A stretch of 36,768 bases of DNA from Porphyromonadaceae bacterium UBA7141 (lineage in GTDB: Bacteria > Bacteroidota > Bacteroidia > Bacteroidales > Muribaculaceae). The DNA lies in the NCBI GenBank assembly GCA_002491945.1, contig DKWX01000027.1:3344-40111 (forward strand), written 5' to 3'. A model generated the notes under the pieces. The model ran no database searches, was not told the origin of the DNA, and saw only the letters and a program-made list of their open reading frames with translations. The position numbers and the translations under genes were made by a program. Below, one piece after another: positions 15,172 through 23,225 of the stretch (positions within the stretch are counted from its first letter, which is position 1; each line of letters opens with the position of its first letter).

Positions 15172-17640
15172 ATGACCAGACTTATGCTTTTTGCTCTGGC
15201 TGCATCCATGGCATGGACAGCCCAGGGAGTACGCCCTTTTATCAAGGGTCTTGACAATCCACGCCATCACGCTCCTCCGGCAGCAGCCTACGCTCCGCTT
15301 CGCGCAGCCGAATCCTCGACTCTGCTTGAAGAGGATTTCTCGAACTTCACCGGAGGTTCGGTAACTGACCCGGCCGATGAAATCTCATATGAAAACGGAT
15401 ATTACATCCCCGCTTCAATGACTCTGTATCCCGGATGGACCGGACAAGGGGTGCGGCCTGCCGGCGGATGTGTGTCTCTGCACCCATGGGAGGATTCCTA
15501 CGGCGGACAACGCGGCGGATATATCTCGACTCCGAAGATGATGCTCGACGGCACGGCGATAATCACTTTCAAGGCAAAAGCCGCTGACAGATATGCCGAA
15601 CTATGGGTGGCGCTTTGCGACGACAACTACGGTCCGGGTGAAGATTCCTTCGACCTCGAACTCTCTGAACAATGGGAACAGTTCTCTCTTACGGCATCCA
15701 ACGGGGAGCTTGAAATCCCATCCTATTTTCAGTTTATGGCTGAGGAGGGGCTGGTGCTGCTTGATGATATAAAAGTTGAATTCAGGCGCGACCGCATAGC
15801 AACACCGTATCCGCTTAATGCTATAAATATATCCACTACAGAATTTGTGGCACAGTGGGCTCCGGTATCCGGAGCCGACGCCTACCTGCTAACCGTGCTG
15901 AGCAAGCGTCAGCCCGAAAATATGGCAATCGGCTCGATTGAAGAAAATTTCGATGCGATATCTCTATTGCCCGAAAGTGGACGCATTGATACCGCAAATC
16001 CAAATTATCCCGAGGGATGGATGATTGACGTCATCTCCAACGGCACTCAGGACGTGGCAATCGACTCCGAATTTATGTCATCGTCGCCGGTCGCCCTTAT
16101 GTTTGATGCGGTGGGCGATATCATTGAATCTCCCGAAACACCCGAACCGCTTGAAAAATTCTCTTTCTGGGGCCGACCGACATTATATCAGGATGAATAC
16201 TCCTACATGTCATTGATTCGTGTGGAAATCTATCACTCACTTACCGACAAATGGGAAAACGTGGCTCATCTGGCCTATTACAATTTCCCGGCTGAAGGAG
16301 GCCTTTACACACTCGATGAGACAGCACTCGGAACTGACGTCACACGTATCCGCCTTTCATACATACAGAAAGGTATGACGGATTTCTATATCGACGACCT
16401 GAAACTTGATTACAGAACACAGGGTATTACGGAACCTCTCTTCGAGGATTTACGCGTCGGGGATACAAGTTATACTGTATCAGGCTGCAATCCTGAAAAT
16501 GAATACAATTATTACGTAAAGGCCCTACGCGACGACATTGTGTCGCCGGCAAGTTCTCTTATCTGGGTAGATGGAATCTCCGGGCTGAAGACTGAGACTC
16601 TCGAACCGGATGACATCTCGCCGGATTCATTCACCGCACGCTGGAAACGGCTCGGCCATGCATCCGCATATACCGTCAATCTCTACAGCATACTGCGCCC
16701 GGAGACAGAAATGAAGGATGTGACAGTGCTGGAGGAGGACTTCGAGAACATTGATCAGGGAACTCCCGAACAACCAGGTATGGACTGGATTTCACCAATC
16801 GATTTCTCTGAAAGAGGATGGGCTGCCACAGTATGGGCTGCCACTCAGCCATCCTGGATCAAAGGTATGGCCGGCACAACGGGCACCAATTTATGGATGG
16901 GGGTTGCCGGACTCGTCTACACCCCGGTCCTCGATTTATCCTGCCATGATGGCTCGGGAATCAATGTGGAGGGGAAATTCTTTACTACCGTGCCCGGTTT
17001 CGACTATGAAGGTGAATACGAATCAGAAGGAATATTCGCTATCATAATGCACCCGTCGGATATGACGACACCCATCGCGTCTGCCTTTATCGACACTCCA
17101 GTGGCCGGCGACAATGAAGGGAAGATGACAATCTCGAATATCCCGGCTGATACCAATCTGTCGGAAGTAGTAATTGCCTTTATGAATAAGAGCGGACTGG
17201 CTTTCTATGTGGATTATGCCCGCATCTCCATGAATGTGCCGGCAGGCAAGGCTCTTGCAGCCCCCCTGCTTACTGCCAATACCGATGATACAAGCTATCG
17301 ATTCGATAATCTTGACAACAATGCCGACCACGCTTTTACGGTGACCGCATCCGCTACACATAATTATGAGACTTTCCGTTCGGAGATTTCCGACATGCGC
17401 CATGTACCGACCTCTACTTCCGGCATCGATGATGTGGCTGACGCCATAACCGGGCAAGTAACGATATATGGAGAACGAGGCTCTCTCAATGTATCTGCTC
17501 CGGATGACATACAATGCGATATCTTCACCACATCCGGCGTCATGATTTTATCCACCAACGGCTCATTCTCGACACAACTGCCATCAGGCATATACCTTGT
17601 CAGAGCTGACGGCAAGACCCGCAAGGTAATGGTGAAATGA
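15172..17640 (+). CDS. Large secreted modular protein, choice-of-anchor J / Fn3-like repeats and T9SS C-terminal domain
   Basis: 822 residues. The signal peptide is about residues 1-19 (MTRLMLFALAASMAWTAQG). Three jelly-roll modules each open with an EE(D/N)F motif: residues 53-56, 257-260 and 521-524. The second and third are each preceded by a fibronectin III-like unit (TEFVAQWAPVSGADAYLLTV and DSFTARWKRLGHASAYTVNL). The order is therefore J - Fn3-J - Fn3-J - partial Fn3, consistent with duplication of a two-domain unit. Such choice-of-anchor J domains occur in surface adhesins and glycan-active proteins. The last 65 or so residues (ending SGIYLVRADGKTRKVMVK) are a type A sorting domain for the type IX secretion system, which places the protein on the cell surface. 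No catalytic motif is visible. It has its own promoter-like element and a strong terminator. Confidence 0.8.
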   Translation: MTRLMLFALAASMAWTAQGVRPFIKGLDNPRHHAPPAAAYAPLRAAESSTLLEEDFSNFTGGSVTDPADEISYENGYYIPASMTLYPGWTGQGVRPAGGCVSLHPWEDSYGGQRGGYISTPKMMLDGTAIITFKAKAADRYAELWVALCDDNYGPGEDSFDLELSEQWEQFSLTASNGELEIPSYFQFMAEEGLVLLDDIKVEFRRDRIATPYPLNAINISTTEFVAQWAPVSGADAYLLTVLSKRQPENMAIGSIEENFDAISLLPESGRIDTANPNYPEGWMIDVISNGTQDVAIDSEFMSSSPVALMFDAVGDIIESPETPEPLEKFSFWGRPTLYQDEYSYMSLIRVEIYHSLTDKWENVAHLAYYNFPAEGGLYTLDETALGTDVTRIRLSYIQKGMTDFYIDDLKLDYRTQGITEPLFEDLRVGDTSYTVSGCNPENEYNYYVKALRDDIVSPASSLIWVDGISGLKTETLEPDDISPDSFTARWKRLGHASAYTVNLYSILRPETEMKDVTVLEEDFENIDQGTPEQPGMDWISPIDFSERGWAATVWAATQPSWIKGMAGTTGTNLWMGVAGLVYTPVLDLSCHDGSGINVEGKFFTTVPGFDYEGEYESEGIFAIIMHPSDMTTPIASAFIDTPVAGDNEGKMTISNIPADTNLSEVVIAFMNKSGLAFYVDYARISMNVPAGKALAAPLLTANTDDTSYRFDNLDNNADHAFTVTASATHNYETFRSEISDMRHVPTSTSGIDDVADAITGQVTIYGERGSLNVSAPDDIQCDIFTTSGVMILSTNGSFSTQLPSGIYLVRADGKTRKVMVK

Positions 17641-17697
17641 CCAGAAAACGCGACGTCGATGGGTAAATTATCCTTTTTCGACTGACATCACACAAAG

Positions 17698-17730
17698 TGC
17701 CCCTGCAAGCTTACTTGCAGGGGCATTTTT
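17698..17730 (+). terminator. Strong intrinsic terminator after the modular surface protein
   Basis: TGCCCCTGCAAG (17698-17709) and CTTGCAGGGGCA (17714-17725) form a perfect 12-bp stem with a 4-base loop, followed by five T (17726-17730). It lies between convergent genes, and the hairpin may also serve tex on the other strand, although the minus-strand tail is weaker. Confidence 0.92.
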
Positions 17731-17787
17731 CATAAACAAGCATTCAATCTGATCGAATTACTTTGTATGCTAAATAGGCTGCGCATT

Positions 17788-19977
17788 TCAGTCGTGGCGC
17801 AACGACAACCCTATGCGCCGGCGCGCTGTGTCGATATCCACCACCTCTACGCTGACCTGCTGACCAAGACGCAGCACGTCAGAGACGGCGGCGACACGGC
17901 GCGATGACAGACGCGATATGTGCAACAGTCCGTTCTCTTTTATCCCTAAGTCAATAAAGGCTCCGAATGCTGTGATATTCACCACTTTACCCGGAAGCAC
18001 CTGACCGACATGCAACTGCCCGAATTCCTCGACTCCCGGACGGAACGCATCCGTGCCACTGTCAGTGCGCGGGTCGCGCCCGGGTTTGCGTAACTCGGCA
18101 ATGATGTCGCGCATTGTCTCTGCGCCCCCTTTACCTTCTCTGACAAGTCGGTCGATATCTATGCGGTCAAGCAAAGCGCCGTTGGCCGGAAGCTCTTCTA
18201 CCGACACCCCTATCGATCGGGCCATCTCCTTGACCAGCGGATAACTCTCGGGGTGGATACCCGTATTGTCGAGAGGTTCGCTGCCGCCGGCCACACGAAG
18301 GAAACCCGCACACTGCTCGAAAGCCTTGGCACCGAGACGGGGCACCTTCCTCAGTTCGGCCCGAGAATGGAATGCGCCGTTGGCATTGCGGTAGGCCACG
18401 ATGTTGTCTGCCAATGTGCGCCCGATACCGGATACATATTGCAACAGACTGGCCGAAGCTGTATTGAGGTCTACTCCTACTGAATTGACGCAACTCATCA
18501 CCGTATATGAAAGAGCATTCCTGAGTCGGGACTGATCGACATCATGCTGATACTGTCCCACTCCGATTGATTTCGGGTCGATTTTAACAAGCTCGGCAAG
18601 CGGATCGATAAGACGGCGCCCTATCGACACGGCCCCGCGGACGGTGACATCTTCATCAGGGAATTCACGCCGCCCCTCTTCCGAGGCAGAATATACCGAC
18701 GCGCCGTCCTCGCTCACCATATATATTGCTTCATCCGGCAAGATCCGACTATTCTTAAGGAAACGCTCCGTCTCACGCGAAGCGGTGCCGTTGCCCAGCG
18801 ACACAGCATCAAGACGGTGGCGCGCCACAAGCGATCGCAGTGTCCTCGCAGCTCCCTCCGTATCATTGCGCGGAGCGGTGGGATATATTACCGTATGCTC
18901 AAGCAGTGCGCCCTGCTCGTCAAGTGCCACTGTCTTGCACCCGGTGCGGTACCCGGGATCGATTGCAAGCACTCGCCGTCCGCGCAACGGCGCTCCAAGC
19001 AGAAGCTGACGCAGATTGCCCGTAAAAATATCGATTGCCACACGGTCGGCCTCTTCTTTAAGTTCGGTGGAAATCTCCGTCTCTACAGAAGGGCGTATCA
19101 GTCTCTTCGAGGAGTCCTCCACGGCCGAGGCTATCACGGAAGCGCATTCTCCCGTAGCTTGTCGCGGCATATATGCCTCCACCAGTTGCTCTTCAAGACT
19201 GCGTGCCCCCTCGGCCATATCATATTTCACCTTCACCAGTCCTTCTTTCTCTGCCCTCCTCAACGCCAGATACTGATGCGAGGCCATGCGGCGCACAGAC
19301 TGAGAGAATCCTGCATATTGCGCAAATGGCGATGCCGACAGTGCCTCCTCTTTATCCTTGGCCACGCTGACAGTCAGACTCCCGTTGCGCCGATATGAAT
19401 TGCGCGTCATGTTGCGGAGACGGATTGATTCCGATGCCCATTCTGCAATAATGTCGGAGGCTCCCTGAATGGCCTCGGCACTGTCGGCCACACCATTCTT
19501 GCCTGCGAAACGCCGGGCGGCGCCGGTGCAGTCGCGCTCGCGTCCGGCCATGATGATGCGAGCCAGAGGTTCAAGTCCTTTTTCACGTGCCGCAGTGGCA
19601 CGCGTGCGCCGCTTCGGCTTATAGGGGGCATAAATATCCTCGAGTTCGGTCATTGTAGCGGCCGATGCAAGTCGGTCGGCAAGCTGAGGAGTCATCGATC
19701 CGCCATCAGTGATGGCGGATATGATAAACTCACGGCGGGCATGAAGTTCGCGCACACTCCTGAGGGTGGTCTCTATGTCGCGCACCGCCACCTCATCAAG
19801 ATTTCCGGTGCGCTCCTTCCGGTAGCGGCTTATGAACGGCACTGTGGCACCCTCGTCGAGCAATCCGACGACAGCCTCAACACCCTTTTCCGACAGCGAC
19901 AGACGCCGCGCCACATCCCGTATGATTTCTGCCGATGCCATTGCGGTACCGGCTGCTGTTGCGTTTTCTTTATTCAT
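17788..19977 (-). CDS. tex: Tex-family RNA-binding transcription accessory protein
   Basis: 729 residues from the chosen start. The N-terminal helical Tex region includes VPFISRYRKERTGNLDE. A YqgF/RNase H-like domain follows, with VLAIDPGYRTGCK at about residue 335. Two helix-hairpin-helix elements come next (VSGIGRTLADNIVAYRN and VPRLGAKAFEQCAGFLRV). The C-terminus is an S1 RNA-binding domain (VLPGKVVNITAFGAFIDLG ... GLLHISRLS). Tex proteins bind nucleic acid and associate with transcription; the precise role is unsettled. The frame runs upstream to 20007, but the -7 element at 19996-20003 lies inside that extension, so MNKENAT at 19977 is the likelier start. It is a single-gene unit, convergent with the modular surface protein and divergent from feoAB. 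Confidence 0.95.
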   Translation of the reverse strand: MNKENATAAGTAMASAEIIRDVARRLSLSEKGVEAVVGLLDEGATVPFISRYRKERTGNLDEVAVRDIETTLRSVRELHARREFIISAITDGGSMTPQLADRLASAATMTELEDIYAPYKPKRRTRATAAREKGLEPLARIIMAGRERDCTGAARRFAGKNGVADSAEAIQGASDIIAEWASESIRLRNMTRNSYRRNGSLTVSVAKDKEEALSASPFAQYAGFSQSVRRMASHQYLALRRAEKEGLVKVKYDMAEGARSLEEQLVEAYMPRQATGECASVIASAVEDSSKRLIRPSVETEISTELKEEADRVAIDIFTGNLRQLLLGAPLRGRRVLAIDPGYRTGCKTVALDEQGALLEHTVIYPTAPRNDTEGAARTLRSLVARHRLDAVSLGNGTASRETERFLKNSRILPDEAIYMVSEDGASVYSASEEGRREFPDEDVTVRGAVSIGRRLIDPLAELVKIDPKSIGVGQYQHDVDQSRLRNALSYTVMSCVNSVGVDLNTASASLLQYVSGIGRTLADNIVAYRNANGAFHSRAELRKVPRLGAKAFEQCAGFLRVAGGSEPLDNTGIHPESYPLVKEMARSIGVSVEELPANGALLDRIDIDRLVREGKGGAETMRDIIAELRKPGRDPRTDSGTDAFRPGVEEFGQLHVGQVLPGKVVNITAFGAFIDLGIKENGLLHISRLSSRRVAAVSDVLRLGQQVSVEVVDIDTARRRIGLSLRHD

Positions 19978-19995
19978 ATTCTCAATAATCTGACG

Positions 19996-20003
19996 CAAAT
20001 TTA
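19996..20003 (-). promoter_or_regulatory. Probable -7 element of tex (TAAATTTG)
   Basis: On the minus strand TAAATTTG matches TAnnTTTG and lies 18 bases before the tex start, so the leader would be very short. No TTTG is present 19-21 bases upstream, so the call rests on the -7 element and its position. Confidence 0.45.
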
Positions 20004-20124
20004 GCAAAAAAATACATTACATGGCCTATGACTGCCGATAAACTGTTTCCGAGCAAACGCGCAAATTTGATTTAGAACTTCTTTGAATTTTAAGTAAGTG
20101 TCCTTGAATTTAAATGGTCGTTTT

Positions 20125-20141
20125 ATAATGTTAGACATTAT
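20125..20141. promoter_or_regulatory. Inverted repeat ATAATGT-TAG-ACATTAT, candidate operator
   Basis: Perfect 7-bp arms (20125-20131 and 20135-20141) separated by three bases, in the tex-feoAB intergenic region, about 150 bases upstream of the feoAB -7 element. It looks like a dimeric regulator site. The AT-rich arms recall metal-regulator sites, but no specific regulator can be assigned. Confidence 0.4.
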
Positions 20142-20261
20142 TGAGCAACAGTCCGGCGTGGCGATATCAATCATCTCTTCAGCGGAATCAGCGGATTATT
20201 TTATAAGGATATCTGATGATTTGACTTCCGGATCAGAGATGCAATCAGAATTTTTTCTTAT

Positions 20262-20276
20262 TTAGAATGATTCCAA
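20262..20276. promoter_or_regulatory. Fur/PerR-like 7-1-7 inverted repeat at the feoAB promoter
   Basis: TTAGAAT-G-ATTCCAA matches in 6 of 7 arm positions and has the 7-1-7 form of Fur-family sites. It covers the expected -33 position of the feoAB promoter (-7 element at 20292-20299), where a bound repressor would block transcription. Iron-dependent control is inferred from this and the gene's role. Confidence 0.5.
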
Positions 20277-20291
20277 TTAAAATTATTTTTG

Positions 20292-20299
20292 TAATTTTG
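20292..20299 (+). promoter_or_regulatory. -7 element of feoAB (TAATTTTG)
   Basis: TAATTTTG matches TAnnTTTG and is preceded by a T-run. The -33 position carries the inverted repeat at 20262-20276 instead of a TTTG. The leader to the start codon at 20389 is about 85 nt. Confidence 0.6.
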
Positions 20300-20388
20300 T
20301 TCCACCAATAGTTCCATACCGTCTCGTCTCGATTCTTCTCGGTGTCGGAACTGTGGTTTCAATATAACCCCAATCAGAACACGTTGAT

Positions 20389-22845
20389 ATGAGATTATCA
20401 CAACTTAAGCCAGGCGAAACGGCCGTGGTGACGAAAATTCTCGGTCATGGCGCTTTCCGCAAGCGCGTGATGGAGATGGGTTTCGTAAGGGGACGGGAGG
20501 TGACGATGGTGCTCAACGCCCCTCTGCAGGATCCAATTAAATACAAGCTGATGGACTATGAGGTCAGTCTGCGCCGTGCCGAGGCCGACATGATTGAAGT
20601 GGAACCGTTCGACAGGCTGAAACATGACGGACGCGCCACTCGGCATCCGGATACGGCCAGTCATGACCCTGCGAAAGAAGATAACGGTGAGGAATTCGTG
20701 GCAAAACACAAAATCATCAATGTGGCCCTCATTGGCAATCCTAACTGCGGCAAGACATCGCTCTTCAATATCGTTTCAGGAGCGCACGAACACGTAGGAA
20801 ATTATGCCGGAGTCACCGTCGGTGCCAAGGCCGGCACGGTGAAGTACAAGGGCTACAGGTTTAATATCGTCGACCTTCCCGGCACATATTCTCTATCGGC
20901 TTATTCGCCCGAGGAGTTATATGTGATGCGATATCTCAACCAGGAGATGCCGGATGTGATTGTCAATGTGGTGGTGGCTTCCAATATGGAGAGAAATCTA
21001 TACCTCACCACCGAACTGATCGACATGAACCGCAGTATGGTGATCGACCTCAACATGTACGATGAACTGGAACGTTCGAAGGCGGTGCTTGATTACGAGA
21101 CCCTCGGCAAGCTGCTTGGCGTGCCTGTCGTGCCTACCAAGGCATCGACCGGATGGGGCGTCGACCGACTGCTCGACACCATCATCGATGTCTATGAGAT
21201 GAAACATAAGGACGTGCGACATATCCACGTAAAGATGCGTCCGGAACTTGAGAAGGGTATCTCGCAAGTAAAAGACATTATAAAAAACGACCCGACCGTC
21301 CCGGCCAACTTCTCTCCGCGATATCTCGCCATCAAGATGATGGAAGGTGATCCCGAGGCCGATGTCCAGCTGCGCAATGCGGCCTCATACAAAGAGATTG
21401 CGGAGACTCGCGACAAGGAGGTGCAGCGCATCGAACGCGACCTCAACGAGGATGTATCTGCAGCGATATCTGCCGACAAGTACGGTTTTATACAAGGCGC
21501 ACTTGCTGAAACTATGGAAGGCAACGTGCTTGAAGAGCAAAAGACCACTCGACTCATCGATGCTATTGTCACAAGCAAAGTATTCGGATTCCCTATTTTC
21601 ATCTGTGTGATGCTTCTGATGTTCTGGGCCACGTTCCAGCTCGGAAGCTACCCGATGGAATGGATTGAGAGTCTGGTGTCGTGGATATCAGGACTGATAG
21701 GCGAGCATATGGCCGATGGTCCGCTTAAAGACCTGCTGCTCGACGGGATAATCGGTGGCGTGGGTGGCGTAATCGTATTCCTCCCTAATATCCTCATCCT
21801 CTATTTCTTCATTTCAATGATGGAGGATACGGGCTACATGGCCCGAGTGGCATTTATAATGGACAAGCTTATGCACCGCATGGGACTGCATGGCAAGTCT
21901 TTCATTCCGCTTGTGATGGGATTCGGTTGCAATGTTCCGGCTATAATGTCTACCCGCATCATTGAAAGCAAATCAAGCAGGCTTATCACGATTCTCATCA
22001 ACCCTTTTATTAGCTGCTCGGCGAGAATCCCGATTTACGTACTGCTGGTGGGGGCCTTTTTCCCAAATCACGGGGCTCTGGTATTCTTCGGGCTGTACCT
22101 GCTGGGTGTGATAGTGGCAGTAATCACTGCCAGACTAATGCGAAAGTTCTGGTTTAAAGAGGATGAGACTCCCTTTGTCATGGAGCTTCCGCCCTACCGT
22201 ATCCCTACATCCAAAGCCATCATGCGAGGCATGTGGAGCAAGGCCCGTCAGTATCTGAGCAAGATGGGTGGAATTATCCTTGTGGCATCTATAATCATCT
22301 GGGCCCTCTCCTATTTCCCGCGATATGAGATGGAACAGGTGCCGCAGTCGTATATCTCAGCCACTATTGCCGATATGCCTGAACAGCTCCATCAGGATAA
22401 ATCAGCCGAAGAGATTGACGGACTCGTACTCAACTCCTATCAGCAGGAAAACTCCATACTCGGCCACATAGGCAAATTCGTAGAGCCCGTGGTGCGGCCG
22501 ATGGAATACGGCTGGCGCACCACTGTGGCATTGCTCGCCGGTGCGGCCGCCAAGGAAGTCGTCGTATCCACCATGGGGGTGCTTTATGTGGGAGAAGACG
22601 ATGCCGACCTTATATCGCAACGTCTTTCACGCCCCTCTAATCTTACGGGCCAGCCGCCGTTTACGCCCGCCAAGGCGCTGTCATTTATGGTGTTTGTCCT
22701 CTTGTATTTCCCCTGCATCGCCACTTTGGCGGCAATAGCACGCGAGACCGAATCATGGAAATATGCCGCAGCATCGCTCGCCTACAACACCGTACTCGCC
22801 TGGATTCTGGCTCTGCTGACCTACAGGATCGCTCTGCTCTTCTGA
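20389..22845 (+). CDS. feoB: Fused FeoA-FeoB ferrous iron transporter
   Basis: 818 residues. Residues 1-75 are a FeoA SH3-like domain (MRLSQLKPGETAVVTKI ... ADMIEVEPF). After a charged linker comes the FeoB G-domain: G1 GNPNCGKTS (116-124), G2 around YAGVTV (139-144), G3 DLPG (162-165) and an NMYD sequence as G4. The C-terminal half has multiple membrane helices with the Gate blocks typical of FeoB, including GFGCNVPAIMSTR. FeoB imports Fe(II) across the inner membrane, driven or gated by the nucleotide-binding domain, mainly under anoxic conditions; FeoA is an accessory partner. FeoA-FeoB fusions are usual in Bacteroidetes. A Fur-like site lies on its promoter and a terminator follows the stop, so it is probably an iron-controlled single-gene unit. 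Confidence 0.97.
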   Translation: MRLSQLKPGETAVVTKILGHGAFRKRVMEMGFVRGREVTMVLNAPLQDPIKYKLMDYEVSLRRAEADMIEVEPFDRLKHDGRATRHPDTASHDPAKEDNGEEFVAKHKIINVALIGNPNCGKTSLFNIVSGAHEHVGNYAGVTVGAKAGTVKYKGYRFNIVDLPGTYSLSAYSPEELYVMRYLNQEMPDVIVNVVVASNMERNLYLTTELIDMNRSMVIDLNMYDELERSKAVLDYETLGKLLGVPVVPTKASTGWGVDRLLDTIIDVYEMKHKDVRHIHVKMRPELEKGISQVKDIIKNDPTVPANFSPRYLAIKMMEGDPEADVQLRNAASYKEIAETRDKEVQRIERDLNEDVSAAISADKYGFIQGALAETMEGNVLEEQKTTRLIDAIVTSKVFGFPIFICVMLLMFWATFQLGSYPMEWIESLVSWISGLIGEHMADGPLKDLLLDGIIGGVGGVIVFLPNILILYFFISMMEDTGYMARVAFIMDKLMHRMGLHGKSFIPLVMGFGCNVPAIMSTRIIESKSSRLITILINPFISCSARIPIYVLLVGAFFPNHGALVFFGLYLLGVIVAVITARLMRKFWFKEDETPFVMELPPYRIPTSKAIMRGMWSKARQYLSKMGGIILVASIIIWALSYFPRYEMEQVPQSYISATIADMPEQLHQDKSAEEIDGLVLNSYQQENSILGHIGKFVEPVVRPMEYGWRTTVALLAGAAAKEVVVSTMGVLYVGEDDADLISQRLSRPSNLTGQPPFTPAKALSFMVFVLLYFPCIATLAAIARETESWKYAAASLAYNTVLAWILALLTYRIALLF

Positions 22846-22882
22846 CATCTGCATAGCTCCCTGACAGCAACTGACCCTATGC

Positions 22883-22927
22883 CGCCGCCGGATTGACAAA
22901 AAATATCCCGGCGGCGACAATCTTTTT
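22883..22927 (+). terminator. Terminator after feoAB
   Basis: CGCCGCCGG (22883-22891) pairs with CCGGCGGCG (22908-22916) around a 16-base loop, followed by a T-rich run to 22927. It lies about 40 bases after the feoAB stop. Confidence 0.75.
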
Positions 22928-23091
22928 ACCATAGACAACGTTATAACGATATCGACTCTCTCCACCTCAATCCCGATGTCTGCCAGCTACATGAACAACG
23001 GAATCCCCATCGGCAGTCCTAATGAATAATGCAGGAACTCCACGTCGGCCAGCACTCTTCTACAATGCCGACCGACTGCGGCCCGATTTTC

Positions 23092-23107
23092 TGGCACACT
23101 TCTTGCA
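23092..23107 (+). promoter_or_regulatory. Sigma-54 (-24/-12) promoter-like element upstream of clpC
   Basis: TGGCACACTTCTTGCA matches the sigma-54 consensus TGGCAC(r)-N4-TTGC(w), with the required 10 bases between GG and GC. Transcription would start near 23118, giving a leader of about 108 nt before clpC. No exact TAnnTTTG lies in 22928-23225; the nearest is ATATTTTG at 23110-23117. No enhancer site for an activator could be identified. The rest of this stretch holds nothing else that I can support. Confidence 0.5.
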
Positions 23108-23225
23108 GTATATTTTGCAACACATTTTAATCAGGGAGTGGCAGTCATTCTCTCCAAGGCATCCGCCACATGATGCCGACACTTCACTGCCTCTCCTCTA
23201 TACAATACGATAGAGACTCTTGCAG

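Noticed and set aside
23022..23213. Small plus-strand frame after feoAB (possible FeoB-associated membrane protein)
   Set aside because: The small Cys-rich membrane protein that often follows feoB has an N-terminal membrane helix and CxxC-type cysteines; neither is present. The frame also spans the sigma-54-like element.
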